Shown: positions 17,250-27,904, counted from the first letter of the stretch. The stretch is 49,542 nt of DNA from Chloroflexota bacterium (GCA_024277135.1 JAJRVV010000234.1:1-49542), one strand, 5' to 3'. Numbers and translations are program-made. Notes: generated by a model from the sequence alone, not told the origin.

Positions 17250-17283
17250 GACAAACGTCACGGATCAATCCGTGACGTTTGTC
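17250..17283. repeat. 34-bp near-perfect palindrome upstream of the heme promoter
   Basis: Arms of 16 nt (GACAAACGTCACGGAT and ATCCGTGACGTTTGTC) separated by only CA. It ends 18 nt before the -35 box of the heme operon. No T-run follows, so it is not a terminator. It could be a binding site for a dimeric regulator or a REP-like palindrome. Confidence 0.6.
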
Positions 17284-17301
17284 ACAAATTCATGAAATCC
17301 C

Positions 17302-17330
17302 TTGACTTTCCCCATTTCCATTAGTAGACT
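17302..17330 (+). promoter_or_regulatory. promoter of the heme biosynthesis operon
   Basis: TTGACT (17302-17307), 17-nt spacer, TAGACT (17325-17330). About 65 nt of leader precede the regulator ATG at 17400, with a weak AAGGAAG site. Confidence 0.6.
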
Positions 17331-17399
17331 TTCTCACAATTGTATAGTTTTGCATAACTTTTTACTCATTTCCGTACTTTTTTCCAAGGAAGTATCCCC

Positions 17400-18053
17400 A
17401 TGCCTGACAAAGCGGTTGAGGTCGAAAACTGGCTCACCCTGACGAAAGCTGCCAAACGATTGAATGTGCATCCCACGACATTGCGGCGCTGGGCAAATAA
17501 TGGCGATATCCCCTTCATGCTCACGCCCGGCGGGCACCGGCGCTTTGCCGAATCGGCTCTCATCCAATTCGCCGAGGCGCGGCAAGGGCTGCGGGCGGTT
17601 GCGGCGCTAGAACAAATTTGGGCGGATAAGGCGCTGGTACAAACCCGCCAGGAGATTATTTTCCAAAAAGAGGAAAGGGAGCCTTGGTTAGTTGCCTACG
17701 ATGATCGGGGGCGGAAAAAACACCGGGAGATGGGACGCCAACTTTTGGGACTTACCTTGCAATACTTGGCTGATCCGGCGGGGAATGGCAGCATTTTAGA
17801 TGAGGCGCGTTTGATCGGCCTGAAATACGGCCGATTTGCTCAACAAGCCGGACTCCCCCTGACCGAAGCCATTGAAGCCATCATGTTTTTCCGGGACACG
17901 TTGATGGAAGTAGCCCTGGAATTGCCAGTGACCGCGCGTATCCAGCCTGGGGCCAATGTCCGCCTGATGCGCCGCATCAATGAACTACTCAATACCGTTC
18001 ATCTGGCAATTGCCGAAATCTATGAAGCTCACAACGAAAGAGGTAACTTATGA
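17400..18053 (+). CDS. MerR/BldC-type DNA-binding regulator leading the heme operon
   Basis: 217 residues. Residues of about 10-60 are a winged MerR-type helix-turn-helix ('LTLTKAAKRLNVHPTTLRRW', then 'TPGGHRRFAESAL'). Residues of about 95-215 form an all-helical domain resembling the non-heme-globin N-terminal domain of RsbR-type proteins. The gene overlaps hemA by 4 nt (ATGA), so the regulator is made with the heme enzymes. A cluster-specific regulator of heme synthesis is inferred, possibly sensing a pathway product through the helical domain. Confidence 0.75.
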   Translation: MPDKAVEVENWLTLTKAAKRLNVHPTTLRRWANNGDIPFMLTPGGHRRFAESALIQFAEARQGLRAVAALEQIWADKALVQTRQEIIFQKEEREPWLVAYDDRGRKKHREMGRQLLGLTLQYLADPAGNGSILDEARLIGLKYGRFAQQAGLPLTEAIEAIMFFRDTLMEVALELPVTARIQPGANVRLMRRINELLNTVHLAIAEIYEAHNERGNL

Positions 18054-19348
18054 CCATCGTTTGCCTGGGACTCAGTTATCATAAAACCCCCGTAGAAGTA
18101 CGCGAGCGCCTTGATTTTTCCCCGGCCTCCCTCAAAGAATCCTTGGCGCAATTTGAATGCAGCAACGGCCGCTACCTGATTGAGGAGTTGGTAGTTCTCT
18201 CCACCTGCAATCGGGTGGAATTGTATGTCTCGGCGTCGGACGCGGCGATGGCGGACGTGCAAGATGAGTTTTTCCCCTGCCTGGTAGATTTCATGGCCGA
18301 GGCGCACAATTTGCCTAGAGAGCAGTTTGTTTCGTACCTGTACCAGCATACGGACATGGCGGCGGCGCGGCATTTGTTCCACGTGGCCGCCGGGTTGGAT
18401 TCGATGGTATTGGGTGAGCCGCAAATTTTGGGACAGGTGACGGAGGCGTTTGAGAAAGCGCAGCGACAGCACACGGCCGGGCCGGTATTACGCGCTTTGT
18501 TCCAATCGGCCGTCCGGGTGGGCAAACGCGCCCGCACCGAAACCGACATCGCCCGCCACCCGGCCAGCATCAGCTCCACGGCCGTCTGGCTGGCGCAAAG
18601 CATCGTCGGCGACATCACCCACAGACGCGCCCTCATCGTGGGGCTGGGCAAGATGGGACAACTGGCGCTCAAGGCGTTGGGGCATCGGCGCGCCGGCGAA
18701 ATCAGCCTGGTCAACCGCACCTTTGCCCGCGTCGAAGCGTTGGCCGACCGGTTTGATGTTGAAGCGCACCCCCTGTCTGACCTGGCCGATGAAATCGCCC
18801 GCGCTGACATCATCTTCACCGCCGCTGGCGCGCCCGATTATCTGATTACGGCCGACATGGCGGCGCAGGCGATGGCGCAGCGGCCGCAACGCCAATTGGT
18901 GCTGATAGACATCGCCGTGCCCCGCGACATTGACCCGGCGGCGGCCGACATTCCCCAGGTGCATCTGCTGGACGTGGACGCTTTGCAAGGGCAGTTGGAT
19001 GACACGATTGCCGAACGACGCCAAGCGATCCCCCAGGTTAACGCCATCATCAGAAGCGAGATGATCAACTTTGAAGAAAAGATGCGCCAGTTGCAAGTCC
19101 GGCCGCTCATCGTCGCTATGCGGCGTCAGGCGGAAGCCATCCGCCAGCGAGAGTTGGAACGCACCCGCCGCTTTGCGCCTAATCTCGACGCGGACACCTG
19201 GCAGCACATCGAGCTGCTCTCCCAATCGCTCATCAACAAACTGCTGCATGAACCGACTCTACGCCTGCGCCACGAAGCAGGCAACGGCCGTACCGACGAG
19301 TACGTGGAAACTATGCGCCATCTTTTCGGTTTAGAGGAACCCGCTTAA
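18050..19348 (+). CDS. hemA: glutamyl-tRNA reductase
   Basis: 432 residues, normal size. 'GLSYHKTPVEVRERLDF' at the start, the catalytic Cys in 'STCNRVELY', 'GLDSMVLGEPQILGQV', NADPH domain 'ALIVGLGKMGQLALKAL', and the C-terminal dimerisation helix. It reduces Glu-tRNA to glutamate-1-semialdehyde, the first committed step of tetrapyrrole synthesis by the C5 route. Its stop shares one base with the hemCD start. Confidence 0.96.
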   Translation: MTIVCLGLSYHKTPVEVRERLDFSPASLKESLAQFECSNGRYLIEELVVLSTCNRVELYVSASDAAMADVQDEFFPCLVDFMAEAHNLPREQFVSYLYQHTDMAAARHLFHVAAGLDSMVLGEPQILGQVTEAFEKAQRQHTAGPVLRALFQSAVRVGKRARTETDIARHPASISSTAVWLAQSIVGDITHRRALIVGLGKMGQLALKALGHRRAGEISLVNRTFARVEALADRFDVEAHPLSDLADEIARADIIFTAAGAPDYLITADMAAQAMAQRPQRQLVLIDIAVPRDIDPAAADIPQVHLLDVDALQGQLDDTIAERRQAIPQVNAIIRSEMINFEEKMRQLQVRPLIVAMRRQAEAIRQRELERTRRFAPNLDADTWQHIELLSQSLINKLLHEPTLRLRHEAGNGRTDEYVETMRHLFGLEEPA

Positions 19349-21033
19349 TGACCACAGCCGAATCATTGCCCAAACCATCGCTAACCATCGGCACGCGAAC
19401 CTCGAAACTGGCCTTGTGGCAGACCGAACACATCAAATCCCGGCTGGAAACGACGTGGCCGGGACTGGAATGCCGCATCGAACCCTTTGTCACCCGCGGC
19501 GATAAAACCCTGGACAAACCGCTGCCCCAAATCGGCGGCAAAGGGTTGTTCACGGCCGAATTGGAAGCGGCTTTGCGTGACGGCCGTATTGACATCGCCG
19601 TCCATTCCCTCAAAGATTTGCCCATCGAAGACGCCGACGGCCTGACGCTGGGAGCCATCACCGGCCGCGCCGACGCCCGCGACGCTCTCATCGCCCGCGA
19701 AGGCTGGACGCTGGACGCCTTGCCCGAAGGGGCGGTGGTGGGAACCAGCAGCGTCCGCCGTCAAGCCCAACTGCGCGCCATCCGGCCTGATCTGGTCATC
19801 AAACCAATTCGAGGCAACGTGGACACCCGCATCCGCAAGGTGCAGGCGGGCGAGTATGACGCCGCGATTCTGGCGGCGGCCGGCGTCACCCGGTTGGGGC
19901 TGACACAGATGGTGACGGAATATCTAGACATGGATGTGATGCTGTCCGCGCCGGGACAGGGGGCGCTGGCCGTCCAATGTCGCGCCGGCGACGAAATTGT
20001 CTTGACGATTTTGGCGGCGATTGAAGATGGGGATGCGCGCGCGGCCGTCACCGCCGAGCGCGCTTTTCTTAACGGGTTGGGCGGCGGCTGTTCGGCGCCG
20101 GTAGCCGCTTTTGCCACCGTGTCAGAAGCCGGGATTGAATTGGAGGCGTTGGCAGCCTGGCCCGACGGCCGTGAAACGTTCCGCGTCACCGGACAGGGCA
20201 AGGAGGCGTGGGCGTTGGGCGGCGAATTGGCGCAAAAGGTGATTGCTGCCGGCGGCGGCGACATCATCGCCAGCCTGGAAGCAGAGGATGGGGCGCGGCC
20301 GTTGGCGGGCAAGCGCATCGTCGTCACCCGCGCCCAGGCGCAGGCGGCGGAACTGAGCCGCAAACTGGCCGATTTGGGCGCGATCCCCATCGAAATCCCC
20401 ATGATTCGCATTGAACCGGTGGCGGATGAACGGCCGTTAGAACAAGCGATTCTGCGATTGGAAAGTTACGATTGGGTCATTTTTACCAGCGTCAACGCCG
20501 TTAAAATTTTCTGGCGGCAGTTGCAATTACCAATTACCAATTATCAATTACCAAAAATCGCCGCCGTCGGCCCGGCCACGGCCCGCGCCTTGTTGGAGCG
20601 AGGCGTCCAGCCGGAATTTACGCCGGATGAATTTGTAAGCGAAGCGGTGGCGGGCGGCATGGGCGACCTGACGGGACAGCGCATTTTGCTGCCCCGCGCC
20701 GCAATTGCCGGCAAAACGCTGCCGGAGCTATTGACGGCGCAGGGGGCGCAGGTGGACGACGTGCCGATTTACCGCACATTGCCCGCCGGATTGGACGAAG
20801 CGGGCCGGGCGGCGCTGGCGCAGGGCGTGGACTTGATCACCTTCACCAGCGGTTCGACGGCGCGAAATTGGGCGACGGCCGTGCGCGAAGCGGGCATTGA
20901 ACTCGACGCGCCTATCGCCTGCATCGGCCCTATCACCGCCGCTGCTGCCAAAAAAGCTGGCTTGACTGCCACCATTACCCCCGACGAGTACACCATTGAC
21001 GGGCTGGTGCAGGCAATTATCAATGAGCAATGA
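19348..21033 (+). CDS. hemCD: porphobilinogen deaminase-uroporphyrinogen-III synthase fusion
   Basis: 561 residues. Residues 1-310 are HemC ('IGTRTSKLALWQTEHIKSRLE', 'SSVRRQAQL', 'RGNVDTRIRK' and the cofactor Cys in 'GLGGGCSAPV'). Residues of about 315-560 are HemD ('LAGKRIVVTRAQAQAAELSRKL', 'FTSVNAVKIFW', 'FTSGSTARNW'). The fusion joins two consecutive steps, from porphobilinogen to uroporphyrinogen III. A four-unit CAATTAC heptad repeat inside HemD encodes a surface loop, and another repeat forms the last codons. Confidence 0.95.
   Translation: MTTAESLPKPSLTIGTRTSKLALWQTEHIKSRLETTWPGLECRIEPFVTRGDKTLDKPLPQIGGKGLFTAELEAALRDGRIDIAVHSLKDLPIEDADGLTLGAITGRADARDALIAREGWTLDALPEGAVVGTSSVRRQAQLRAIRPDLVIKPIRGNVDTRIRKVQAGEYDAAILAAAGVTRLGLTQMVTEYLDMDVMLSAPGQGALAVQCRAGDEIVLTILAAIEDGDARAAVTAERAFLNGLGGGCSAPVAAFATVSEAGIELEALAAWPDGRETFRVTGQGKEAWALGGELAQKVIAAGGGDIIASLEAEDGARPLAGKRIVVTRAQAQAAELSRKLADLGAIPIEIPMIRIEPVADERPLEQAILRLESYDWVIFTSVNAVKIFWRQLQLPITNYQLPKIAAVGPATARALLERGVQPEFTPDEFVSEAVAGGMGDLTGQRILLPRAAIAGKTLPELLTAQGAQVDDVPIYRTLPAGLDEAGRAALAQGVDLITFTSGSTARNWATAVREAGIELDAPIACIGPITAAAAKKAGLTATITPDEYTIDGLVQAIINEQ
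20524..20551. repeat. heptanucleotide repeat inside hemD (CAATTAC)
   Basis: Four in-register 7-mers, CAATTAC, CAATTAC, CAATTAT, CAATTAC, inside the HemD half. The repeat encodes part of 'LQLPITNYQLPK', a segment expected to be a variable surface loop, and keeps the frame open. Confidence 0.85.
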
Positions 21034-21042
21034 GCAATGAGC
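21022..21042. repeat. heptanucleotide repeat at the hemCD-hemB border (AATGAGC)
   Basis: Three exact AATGAGC units. They encode the last residues and stop of HemCD and the start codon of hemB, so the repeat supplies both a C-terminus and an N-terminus. Confidence 0.85.
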
Positions 21043-22017
21043 AATTTCACTCTGTTACACCGGCCGCGACGGCTGCGGCGCACGCCCCAATTACGGGCGA
21101 TGGCGCGCGAGAACCGCGTCGCCCCCAATGATTTTATTTACCCGTTGTTTGTGCGGCATGGAGACGGCCGTACCCCCATTTCCTCCATGCCCGGCATTGA
21201 CCAGTTGTCGGTGGCGGAAGCGGTGGTCGAGGCCAAAAAGGCGTGGGAGTTGGGCGTCCCGGCCGTCATCCTGTTCGGCATTCCGGCGGAGAAAGACCCC
21301 ATCGGCCTGGAGAATTTCGCCCAGAATGGCATCGTGCAGCAGGCGATCCGGGCGATCAAGGCGGAACTGCCCGACCTGGTTGCGATCACCGACGTCTGCT
21401 TGTGCGAGTATACCGATCATGGGCATTGCGGTTTGCTGGACGAGATGGGGAATGTGCTGAATGATGAGACGCTGGATGTGTTGGCGCGGACGGCCGTCTC
21501 CCACGCGCAAGCCGGCGCGGACATCGTGGCCCCCAGCGGCATGATGGACGGCATGGTAGCCGCCATCCGCGATGGGCTGGACGCCGCCGGATTCACCGAA
21601 ATCCCGATTATGTCCTATGCCGTCAAATACGCCTCCGCCTTTTACGGCCCGTTCCGCGACGCCGCCGATGGCGCGCCCAAGTTTGGCGACCGCAAGACGC
21701 ACCAGATGGACCCGGCCAATGTGCGCGAGGCGCTGCGTGAGGCGGAATTGGATGTGGCTGAAGGAGCGGATTTTTTGATGGTGAAGCCGGGGTTGCCCTA
21801 CCTGGACGTGATTCGCGCCGCGCGTGACGCTTTCCCGGAAATGCCATTGGCAGCGTACAACGTCAGCGGCGAGTATGCCATGATCAAAGCGGCGGCGGCG
21901 AATAGCTGGCTGGATGAGCGGAAGACGGTGTTGGAAGCGCTACTCGGCTTTAAGCGGGCGGGGGCGGATTTGATCATCACCTATCATGCGCTGGATGCGG
22001 CCAGGTGGCTGCGCTAA
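21037..22017 (+). CDS. hemB: porphobilinogen synthase (delta-aminolevulinate dehydratase)
   Basis: 326 residues, normal size. Contains the zinc-type cysteine cluster '[14 protein letters not shown]', the active-site Lys in 'SYAVKYAS', the Schiff-base Lys in '[12 protein letters not shown]', and '[11 protein letters not shown]'. It condenses two aminolevulinate molecules to porphobilinogen. All three Cys are present, so a Zn-dependent enzyme is predicted. The start lies in a heptad repeat with no clear ribosome site. Confidence 0.96.
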   Translation: MSNFTLLHRPRRLRRTPQLRAMARENRVAPNDFIYPLFVRHGDGRTPISSMPGIDQLSVAEAVVEAKKAWELGVPAVILFGIPAEKDPIGLENFAQNGIVQQAIRAIKAELPDLVAITDVCLCEYTDHGHCGLLDEMGNVLNDETLDVLARTAVSHAQAGADIVAPSGMMDGMVAAIRDGLDAAGFTEIPIMSYAVKYASAFYGPFRDAADGAPKFGDRKTHQMDPANVREALREAELDVAEGADFLMVKPGLPYLDVIRAARDAFPEMPLAAYNVSGEYAMIKAAAANSWLDERKTVLEALLGFKRAGADLIITYHALDAARWLR

Positions 22018-22045
22018 TAATTGACCATTCACAATTAACAATCTT

Positions 22046-23101
22046 ATGACAACCACACCCGAACCAACCTCTCCCTTCCTCCGCGCCTGCCGCAACCTGC
22101 CGGTTGAACACACGCCGGTCTGGTTTATGCGCCAGGCGGGGCGATACATGCCCGAATATCGCGCGCTCCGCGCCAAACATTCGATGCTGGAATGTATTCA
22201 CACGCCGGAACTGGCGGCCGAAATCACGCTGCAACCGATCAAGGCGTTTGGCTTTGATGCGGCCATCATTTTTTCCGACATTTTGCCGCCGCTGGCGGGC
22301 ATGGGCCTGAACCTGGAATTTGTGAAAGGGGAAGGACCGGCGCTGCACAATCGGATTGAACGGCCGTATGACGTAGACCTCCTGGCTGTCCCGCCCGCCG
22401 AAGAAATCATGGGCGGCACGCTGAAGGCCATCAAACTGGCCGTGGCCGAACTGGGCCAGACGCCGCTCATCGGCTTTGCCGGCGCGCCCTTCACCCTGGC
22501 CAGCTATGCCATCGAAGGGGGCGGCTCCAAAAATTATTTGCGGGCCAAGTCGTTCATGTACAGCGAACCGGCGGCGTGGAAACGGCTGATGAACAAGCTG
22601 GTGACGGTGCAGGCGGATTATATGCTCAAGCAGGTGAAGGCGGGCGCGTCGGCGCTGCAACTGTTCGATTCCTGGGCCGGGCACGCCCTGGGCAAGCTGG
22701 ATTATGAGCGTTATGTCAAACCATACAATACAGAGTTGTTCAAGAAGCTGGAAAGCGCGGGCGTGCCGGTGATTAATTTCAGCACGGGCACAAGCAGTTA
22801 CCTGGATGTGGTGGCGGCCTGCGGCGGCGACGTGATCGGCGTGGATTGGCACATGCCGCTGGATTGGGCGTGGGCGCAAATCGGGCCGGATAAGGCGATT
22901 CAGGGCAATTTGGACCCGGTGGCGCTGCTGGCGCCGTGGCGGGAGTTGAGGGCGCGGGTGGATGATGTGCTGGATCGGGCGAACGGCCGCCCCGGACACA
23001 TCTTCAATCTGGGACACGGCATTTTCCCCAATGTGCCGGTGGATAACGTGCGCCGGGTGGTGGATTACATTCACGGAAGAAGGATGAAGGCGGAAGGATG
23101 A
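22046..23101 (+). CDS. hemE: uroporphyrinogen decarboxylase
   Basis: 351 residues. 'PVWFMRQAGRYMPEYR' with the conserved Arg, 'DAAIIFSDILPPL', 'GFAGAPFTLASY', and 'FNLGHGIFPNVPVDNV' near the end. It makes coproporphyrinogen III from uroporphyrinogen III. The last codons (RRMKAEG) come from a heptad repeat, and the stop overlaps the hemH start by 4 nt. The 28-nt gap before it is an AATTGACCATTCACAATT-like repeat remnant. Confidence 0.96.
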   Translation: MTTTPEPTSPFLRACRNLPVEHTPVWFMRQAGRYMPEYRALRAKHSMLECIHTPELAAEITLQPIKAFGFDAAIIFSDILPPLAGMGLNLEFVKGEGPALHNRIERPYDVDLLAVPPAEEIMGGTLKAIKLAVAELGQTPLIGFAGAPFTLASYAIEGGGSKNYLRAKSFMYSEPAAWKRLMNKLVTVQADYMLKQVKAGASALQLFDSWAGHALGKLDYERYVKPYNTELFKKLESAGVPVINFSTGTSSYLDVVAACGGDVIGVDWHMPLDWAWAQIGPDKAIQGNLDPVALLAPWRELRARVDDVLDRANGRPGHIFNLGHGIFPNVPVDNVRRVVDYIHGRRMKAEG

Positions 23102-23107
23102 AGGCGG
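23080..23107. repeat. heptanucleotide repeat at the hemE-hemH border (AAGGATG/AAGGCGG)
   Basis: Four in-register units, AAGGATG, AAGGCGG, AAGGATG, AAGGCGG. They form the end of HemE and the first codons of HemH, and supply the purine-rich sequence needed for ribosome binding. The same units recur at 42114 and 47556. Confidence 0.85.
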
Positions 23108-24060
23108 AAGCGCAAATGACGAACCCAATCGGCGTCCTCATCATGGCCTACGGCGGGCCAAATTCTTTGGATGAGATTCCGGGGTATTTGGCGGATATTC
23201 GCAACGGCCGTCCGACTGCCCCGGCCGTTCTCGAAGAGATCGCCCACAATTACCGGCAAATCGGCGGCAAATCCCCCCTGTTGGATTTTACCAAACAGCA
23301 GGTGGCAGCGGTGCGGGCGCAGTTAGATCCGGCCCAATTCAAAGTGTATCTGGGCATGCGCCACTGGTCGCCCTGGATTGAGGAAGTGGTGGGACAGATG
23401 GTGGAGGACGGGATCGGCCGCGCCATCGCTCTGGCGCTGGCCCCCCATTACAGCAAACTTAGCGTCGCCAAATACCACGCCAAAATCAACGATGGCCTGG
23501 CGATGTTTCGCGGCGACATCGAATTCCAATACATTGACAGCTACCATGACGCGCCCAAATTGATTCAGGCGTTCGCCAACCGGGTGCAGGAAGGGCTGGG
23601 GCAATGGCCGGAGGCGGAGCGGGACGGCGTTCACGTCCTTTTCAGCGCCCACAGTTTGCCCGTCCGCATCCTGAAGATGGGCGATCCGTATGACGGCCAA
23701 CTGCGGGAAACGGCGCGGCTGGCAGCGGAAAAGGCGGGGTTGCGCCACGATCAATGGTCGTGGAGCTACCAATCGGCCGGGCGCAGCCCGGAGCCGTGGA
23801 TGGGGCCGCAGATTGAAGACCATATCGTGGATTTGGCCGGCCGGGGCGTGAAAAATATCGTCAGCATCCCGGTCGGTTTTGTCTGCGATCACGTGGAAAT
23901 TTTGTATGATATTGACATTCAGGCGCAGGGGGTGGCGAGGGAGTGTGGGGTGCGGTTGGTACGGCCGTCGGCCCTCAACGACGATCCCCTTTTCATCGAA
24001 ACCTTGGTGGATTTGATTCAGGATCAGGTAGCGGCGTGGTTCACTGCCCCGGCGCTTTAA
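23098..24060 (+). CDS. hemH: ferrochelatase
   Basis: 320 residues from ATG 23098; a start at ATG 23116 (MTNPIGVLIMAYGG) would remove the repeat-encoded residues. Conserved 'YGGPNSLDEI', 'LGMRHWSPWIEE', 'FSAHSLPVRI' with the active-site His, and 'GFVCDHVEILYDID' with the catalytic Glu. It inserts iron into the porphyrin or coproporphyrin. No coproporphyrinogen or protoporphyrinogen oxidase gene is in the window, so which route is used stays open. The 3' end overlaps the convergent vapC by 20 nt. Confidence 0.94.
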   Translation: MKAEAQMTNPIGVLIMAYGGPNSLDEIPGYLADIRNGRPTAPAVLEEIAHNYRQIGGKSPLLDFTKQQVAAVRAQLDPAQFKVYLGMRHWSPWIEEVVGQMVEDGIGRAIALALAPHYSKLSVAKYHAKINDGLAMFRGDIEFQYIDSYHDAPKLIQAFANRVQEGLGQWPEAERDGVHVLFSAHSLPVRILKMGDPYDGQLRETARLAAEKAGLRHDQWSWSYQSAGRSPEPWMGPQIEDHIVDLAGRGVKNIVSIPVGFVCDHVEILYDIDIQAQGVARECGVRLVRPSALNDDPLFIETLVDLIQDQVAAWFTAPAL

Positions 24061-24460
24061 CATTCAATCCGCTGACGCGGGAAAAATGGCGGCGGTCAAA
24101 GGTGTAAACCTCAGTCAACCCGTTTTCACGCATCCAGACGGCCGTGTAAGCGTCAACAAAATCAATGTTCTTCCCGGCATACAGGTCAACAGCTTGCGAG
24201 ATGACAGAGGCCGATTCGATTTCAATGCCGGGCGTATTTAGAATGCCCATGATCTGCCGCCGGATCGTGTGCCGGTCCTGCTGATAAACCTTGCTCATCA
24301 CCCAAACAATCTCGGCAATGATTAGGTGGTGAGTGACCAGGGTGATGTTGCCCTGCACAGCCGCGCGAAAAAGCGACTCCGCCGCATCTGCCTGCGCCAC
24401 ATCGTCATTCATGAAATAGCGCAGGAACAAGTTGGTATCAGCAAAGACGCGCTCAGCCAT
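24041..24460 (-). CDS. vapC: PIN-domain toxin, VapC type
   Basis: 139 residues. PIN fold acidic residues in 'FADTNLFLRYFMNDD', 'IIAEIVWVM' and 'IDFVDAYTAVW'. VapC toxins are Mg-dependent RNases. It overlaps its antitoxin gene by 8 nt and hemH by 20 nt in opposite orientation, so it sits inside the heme cluster. Confidence 0.88.
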   Translation of the reverse strand: MAERVFADTNLFLRYFMNDDVAQADAAESLFRAAVQGNITLVTHHLIIAEIVWVMSKVYQQDRHTIRRQIMGILNTPGIEIESASVISQAVDLYAGKNIDFVDAYTAVWMRENGLTEVYTFDRRHFSRVSGLNVKAPGQ

Positions 24461-24707
24461 TTTCCATGCCTTTTACCACATCTTCAGCAACTAGCTGCCG
24501 GGCTTTTTCTCTGACATCGGCTAAATCCTGCGGCCTGCTGATAAGAACAACGCCCCGCAAGTCGAAAATTGTGTCAGTAATCGGTCTTAACATAATGTAG
24601 TCGTCAATTTCTGTCAGGGTGATGGAATCCCCCGGCTTAATTCTCATCCGCTGCCGCAGGGATTTGGGAAGCGTAATTTGGCCTCTTGACCCAACTGTTA
24701 CCATCAT
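24453..24707 (-). CDS. vapB: AbrB/VapB-type antitoxin
   Basis: 84 residues from the first ATG of an ATGATG pair, with GAGGTGG upstream. N-terminal swapped-hairpin DNA-binding domain: '[19 protein letters not shown]', '[10 protein letters not shown]'. The C-terminal part binds the toxin. A consensus TTGACA on the minus strand lies about 70 nt upstream, but no matching -10 is clear. The module is divergent from hemL. Confidence 0.85.
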   Translation of the reverse strand: MMVTVGSRGQITLPKSLRQRMRIKPGDSITLTEIDDYIMLRPITDTIFDLRGVVLISRPQDLADVREKARQLVAEDVVKGMENG

Positions 24708-24802
24708 TTGCCACCTCACTTTTACCGACTAAAGGATTTTTTACTTACAAAACATACTATTGCATACAAAACTACAAGTTGTCAACCATTTTGGAGAAAA
24801 TC

Positions 24803-26089
<1,287 letters not shown>

Positions 26090-26102
26090 AATGGGGCGGG
26101 TG

Positions 26103-26138
26103 GCGAGTGGCGGGTATGCCTCTGGACGCGCCACTCGC
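26103..26138 (+). terminator. hairpin after hemL
   Basis: Arms GCGAGTGGCG (26103-26112) and CGCCACTCGC (26129-26138), nested in further GGGTGGCG/CGCCACCC pairing. No T-run follows, so termination is uncertain. The same GCGAGTGGCGG stem appears after the MscS gene (36373). The rest of the gap to 26254 shows nothing recognisable. Confidence 0.45.
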
Positions 26139-26253
26139 TACCCGCCACCCATGTTAACCTTGGTTAAATTGATTGTTGCCAACTTGTTAACCCCTGGTTT
26201 ATCCGCCCATAATTTCAGACTTAACTTATTTCATTGATAAGGCGAGCCTAAAC

Positions 26254-26268
26254 ACCCATAATATGGGT
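26254..26268. promoter_or_regulatory. palindrome and -10 box at the ABC permease start
   Basis: ACCCATA-A-TATGGGT, a perfect palindrome ending 1 nt before the ATG. It contains CATAAT (26257-26262), which would start transcription at the ATG and give a leaderless mRNA. A repressor bound here would block that start. Confidence 0.4.
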
Positions 26269-26269
26269 C

Positions 26270-27904
26270 ATGAGCGTGCAACCAACCATCAACAAGCAAC
26301 TTGATCTCACCTTCCTTCGCCTTTTCCCCAAGCGGCAAATTCATTGGCATATCCCGCGCCTGCTGTTGATGCTGGCGGGCGTTTTGGTGGGTGGGTTGAT
26401 GCTGTTGACGCCGGTATATTTGCTGGCGCGGACGGTGGGGGCGGGCAGCGCGGCCGTTGACATGCTGCTCAAGCCAACCACCCTGCAAACGGTGGGGCGG
26501 ACGGTGGGGCTGGCTGGCGCGGTGACCTTGGCTTCGATTGCGCTGGCAGTGCCATTGGCCTGGCTGACCACCTGCACCGATTTGCCGGGCCGTCGTTTTT
26601 GGCTGGTGGCGGCGGCGCTGCCTTTGGCGCTGCCCAGTTTTGTGGCGGCTTATCTGCTGGCTTCCACGTTTGGGCCAAAAGGGTTGCTGCAACAGACGTT
26701 GCAGCCGTTGTTTGGCGTGGAGCGGTTGCCGGGTATTTATGGTTTTCCCGGCGCGTTTTTGGCGCTGACGTTGATGAGTTACCCGTACATTTTATTGACG
26801 GTGCGGGCGGCGTTTCGGCGCATGGATCCGGCGTTGGTGGAAGCGGCGCAAAGCCTCGGCTACACGCCGATGCGGGCGTTTTGGCAGGTGACGCTGCCCC
26901 AGTTACGGCCGTCCATCATGGCTGGCAGTTTGCTGGTGGCGTTGTATGTGCTGCGCGATTTCGGGGCGGTGACGATGATGCGTTACAACACGTTCACCCG
27001 CATGATTTACATCCAGTACCAGTCGTTTTCCAGCCGCTCGTTGGCGGCGGCATTGTCGTTGGTGTTGATTGGCATGACGGCCGTCATCCTTTATCTGGAA
27101 ATGCGCGCGCGCGGCCGGGCGCAGTATGCCCGTCGCTCCGTCGGCGCTGCCCGTCAGCAAAAGCTGGTTAAACTGGGGGCATGGCGCTGGCCGGCCGCCC
27201 TGCTCATCGGCAGCCTGGTGACAGTGGCTTTGCTTGGCCCGGCCGTGAGCTTAATTTATTGGCTGGCGCGGGGCATCATGCGCGGGCAAGAGGTGTCGGC
27301 ATTGTGGCAAGCTTCCTGGAATTCGGTAACGGTGTCTCTAGCGGCGGCGGCGGCGGCGATTTTGGCAGCGTTGCCGGTGGCGGTTTTGTCGGTGCGCCAG
27401 CCGGGTCGGTTCAGCCATACCCTGGAACGGCTGACGTATGCCGGTTATGCTTTGCCGGGGATCGTGATCGCGCTGGCATTTGTCTTTTTCGGGGCGAATT
27501 ATTTACGGTCGTTATACCAGACCTTACCCATGCTCATCATCGCTTATGTGATTTTGTTTGTACCCCAGGCTGTAGGCGCCACTCGCTCCTCGCTGCTGCA
27601 AGTGCCGCGCAGTTTGGAAGAAGCGGGCCGGAGTTTGGGGAAACGGCCGTTGCAAGTTTTCCGATCCATCACCTTCCCGCTGCTACGCCCCGGCGTATTG
27701 GCCGGGCTGGCTTTGGTGTTTCTGACGGCGATGAAGGAACTGCCGGCGACGTTGATTCTCAGCCCGATTGGGTTTGGCACGCTGGCAACGGCCGTGTGGT
27801 CTAACATCTCCGAAGCTTTTTTCGCCCAAGCCGCCGCCCCGGCTCTGCTCATCATTCTCCTTTCCTCCGTCCCCCTCGCTATCCTCACCCTCCGCGACAA
27901 ATAA
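26270..27904 (+). CDS. two-domain ABC transporter permease (ferric iron type)
   Basis: 544 residues with about 12 membrane helices in two homologous halves. Each half has an EAA-type loop ('PALVEAAQSLGYTPMRAFWQVTLPQLRPSI' first; 'RSLEEAGRSLGKRPLQVFRSITFPLLRPGV' second). This layout is typical of FbpB/SfuB-type iron(III) permeases. No substrate-binding protein or ATPase gene is adjacent, so it is an orphan subunit here; its location after the heme cluster fits iron supply. Confidence 0.85.
   Translation: MSVQPTINKQLDLTFLRLFPKRQIHWHIPRLLLMLAGVLVGGLMLLTPVYLLARTVGAGSAAVDMLLKPTTLQTVGRTVGLAGAVTLASIALAVPLAWLTTCTDLPGRRFWLVAAALPLALPSFVAAYLLASTFGPKGLLQQTLQPLFGVERLPGIYGFPGAFLALTLMSYPYILLTVRAAFRRMDPALVEAAQSLGYTPMRAFWQVTLPQLRPSIMAGSLLVALYVLRDFGAVTMMRYNTFTRMIYIQYQSFSSRSLAAALSLVLIGMTAVILYLEMRARGRAQYARRSVGAARQQKLVKLGAWRWPAALLIGSLVTVALLGPAVSLIYWLARGIMRGQEVSALWQASWNSVTVSLAAAAAAILAALPVAVLSVRQPGRFSHTLERLTYAGYALPGIVIALAFVFFGANYLRSLYQTLPMLIIAYVILFVPQAVGATRSSLLQVPRSLEEAGRSLGKRPLQVFRSITFPLLRPGVLAGLALVFLTAMKELPATLILSPIGFGTLATAVWSNISEAFFAQAAAPALLIILLSSVPLAILTLRDK

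Noticed and set aside
17072..17399. Possible tRNA or small RNA gene in the gap before the heme operon
   Set aside because: The stems present are a terminator and a simple palindrome; no cloverleaf or T-loop sequence is present.
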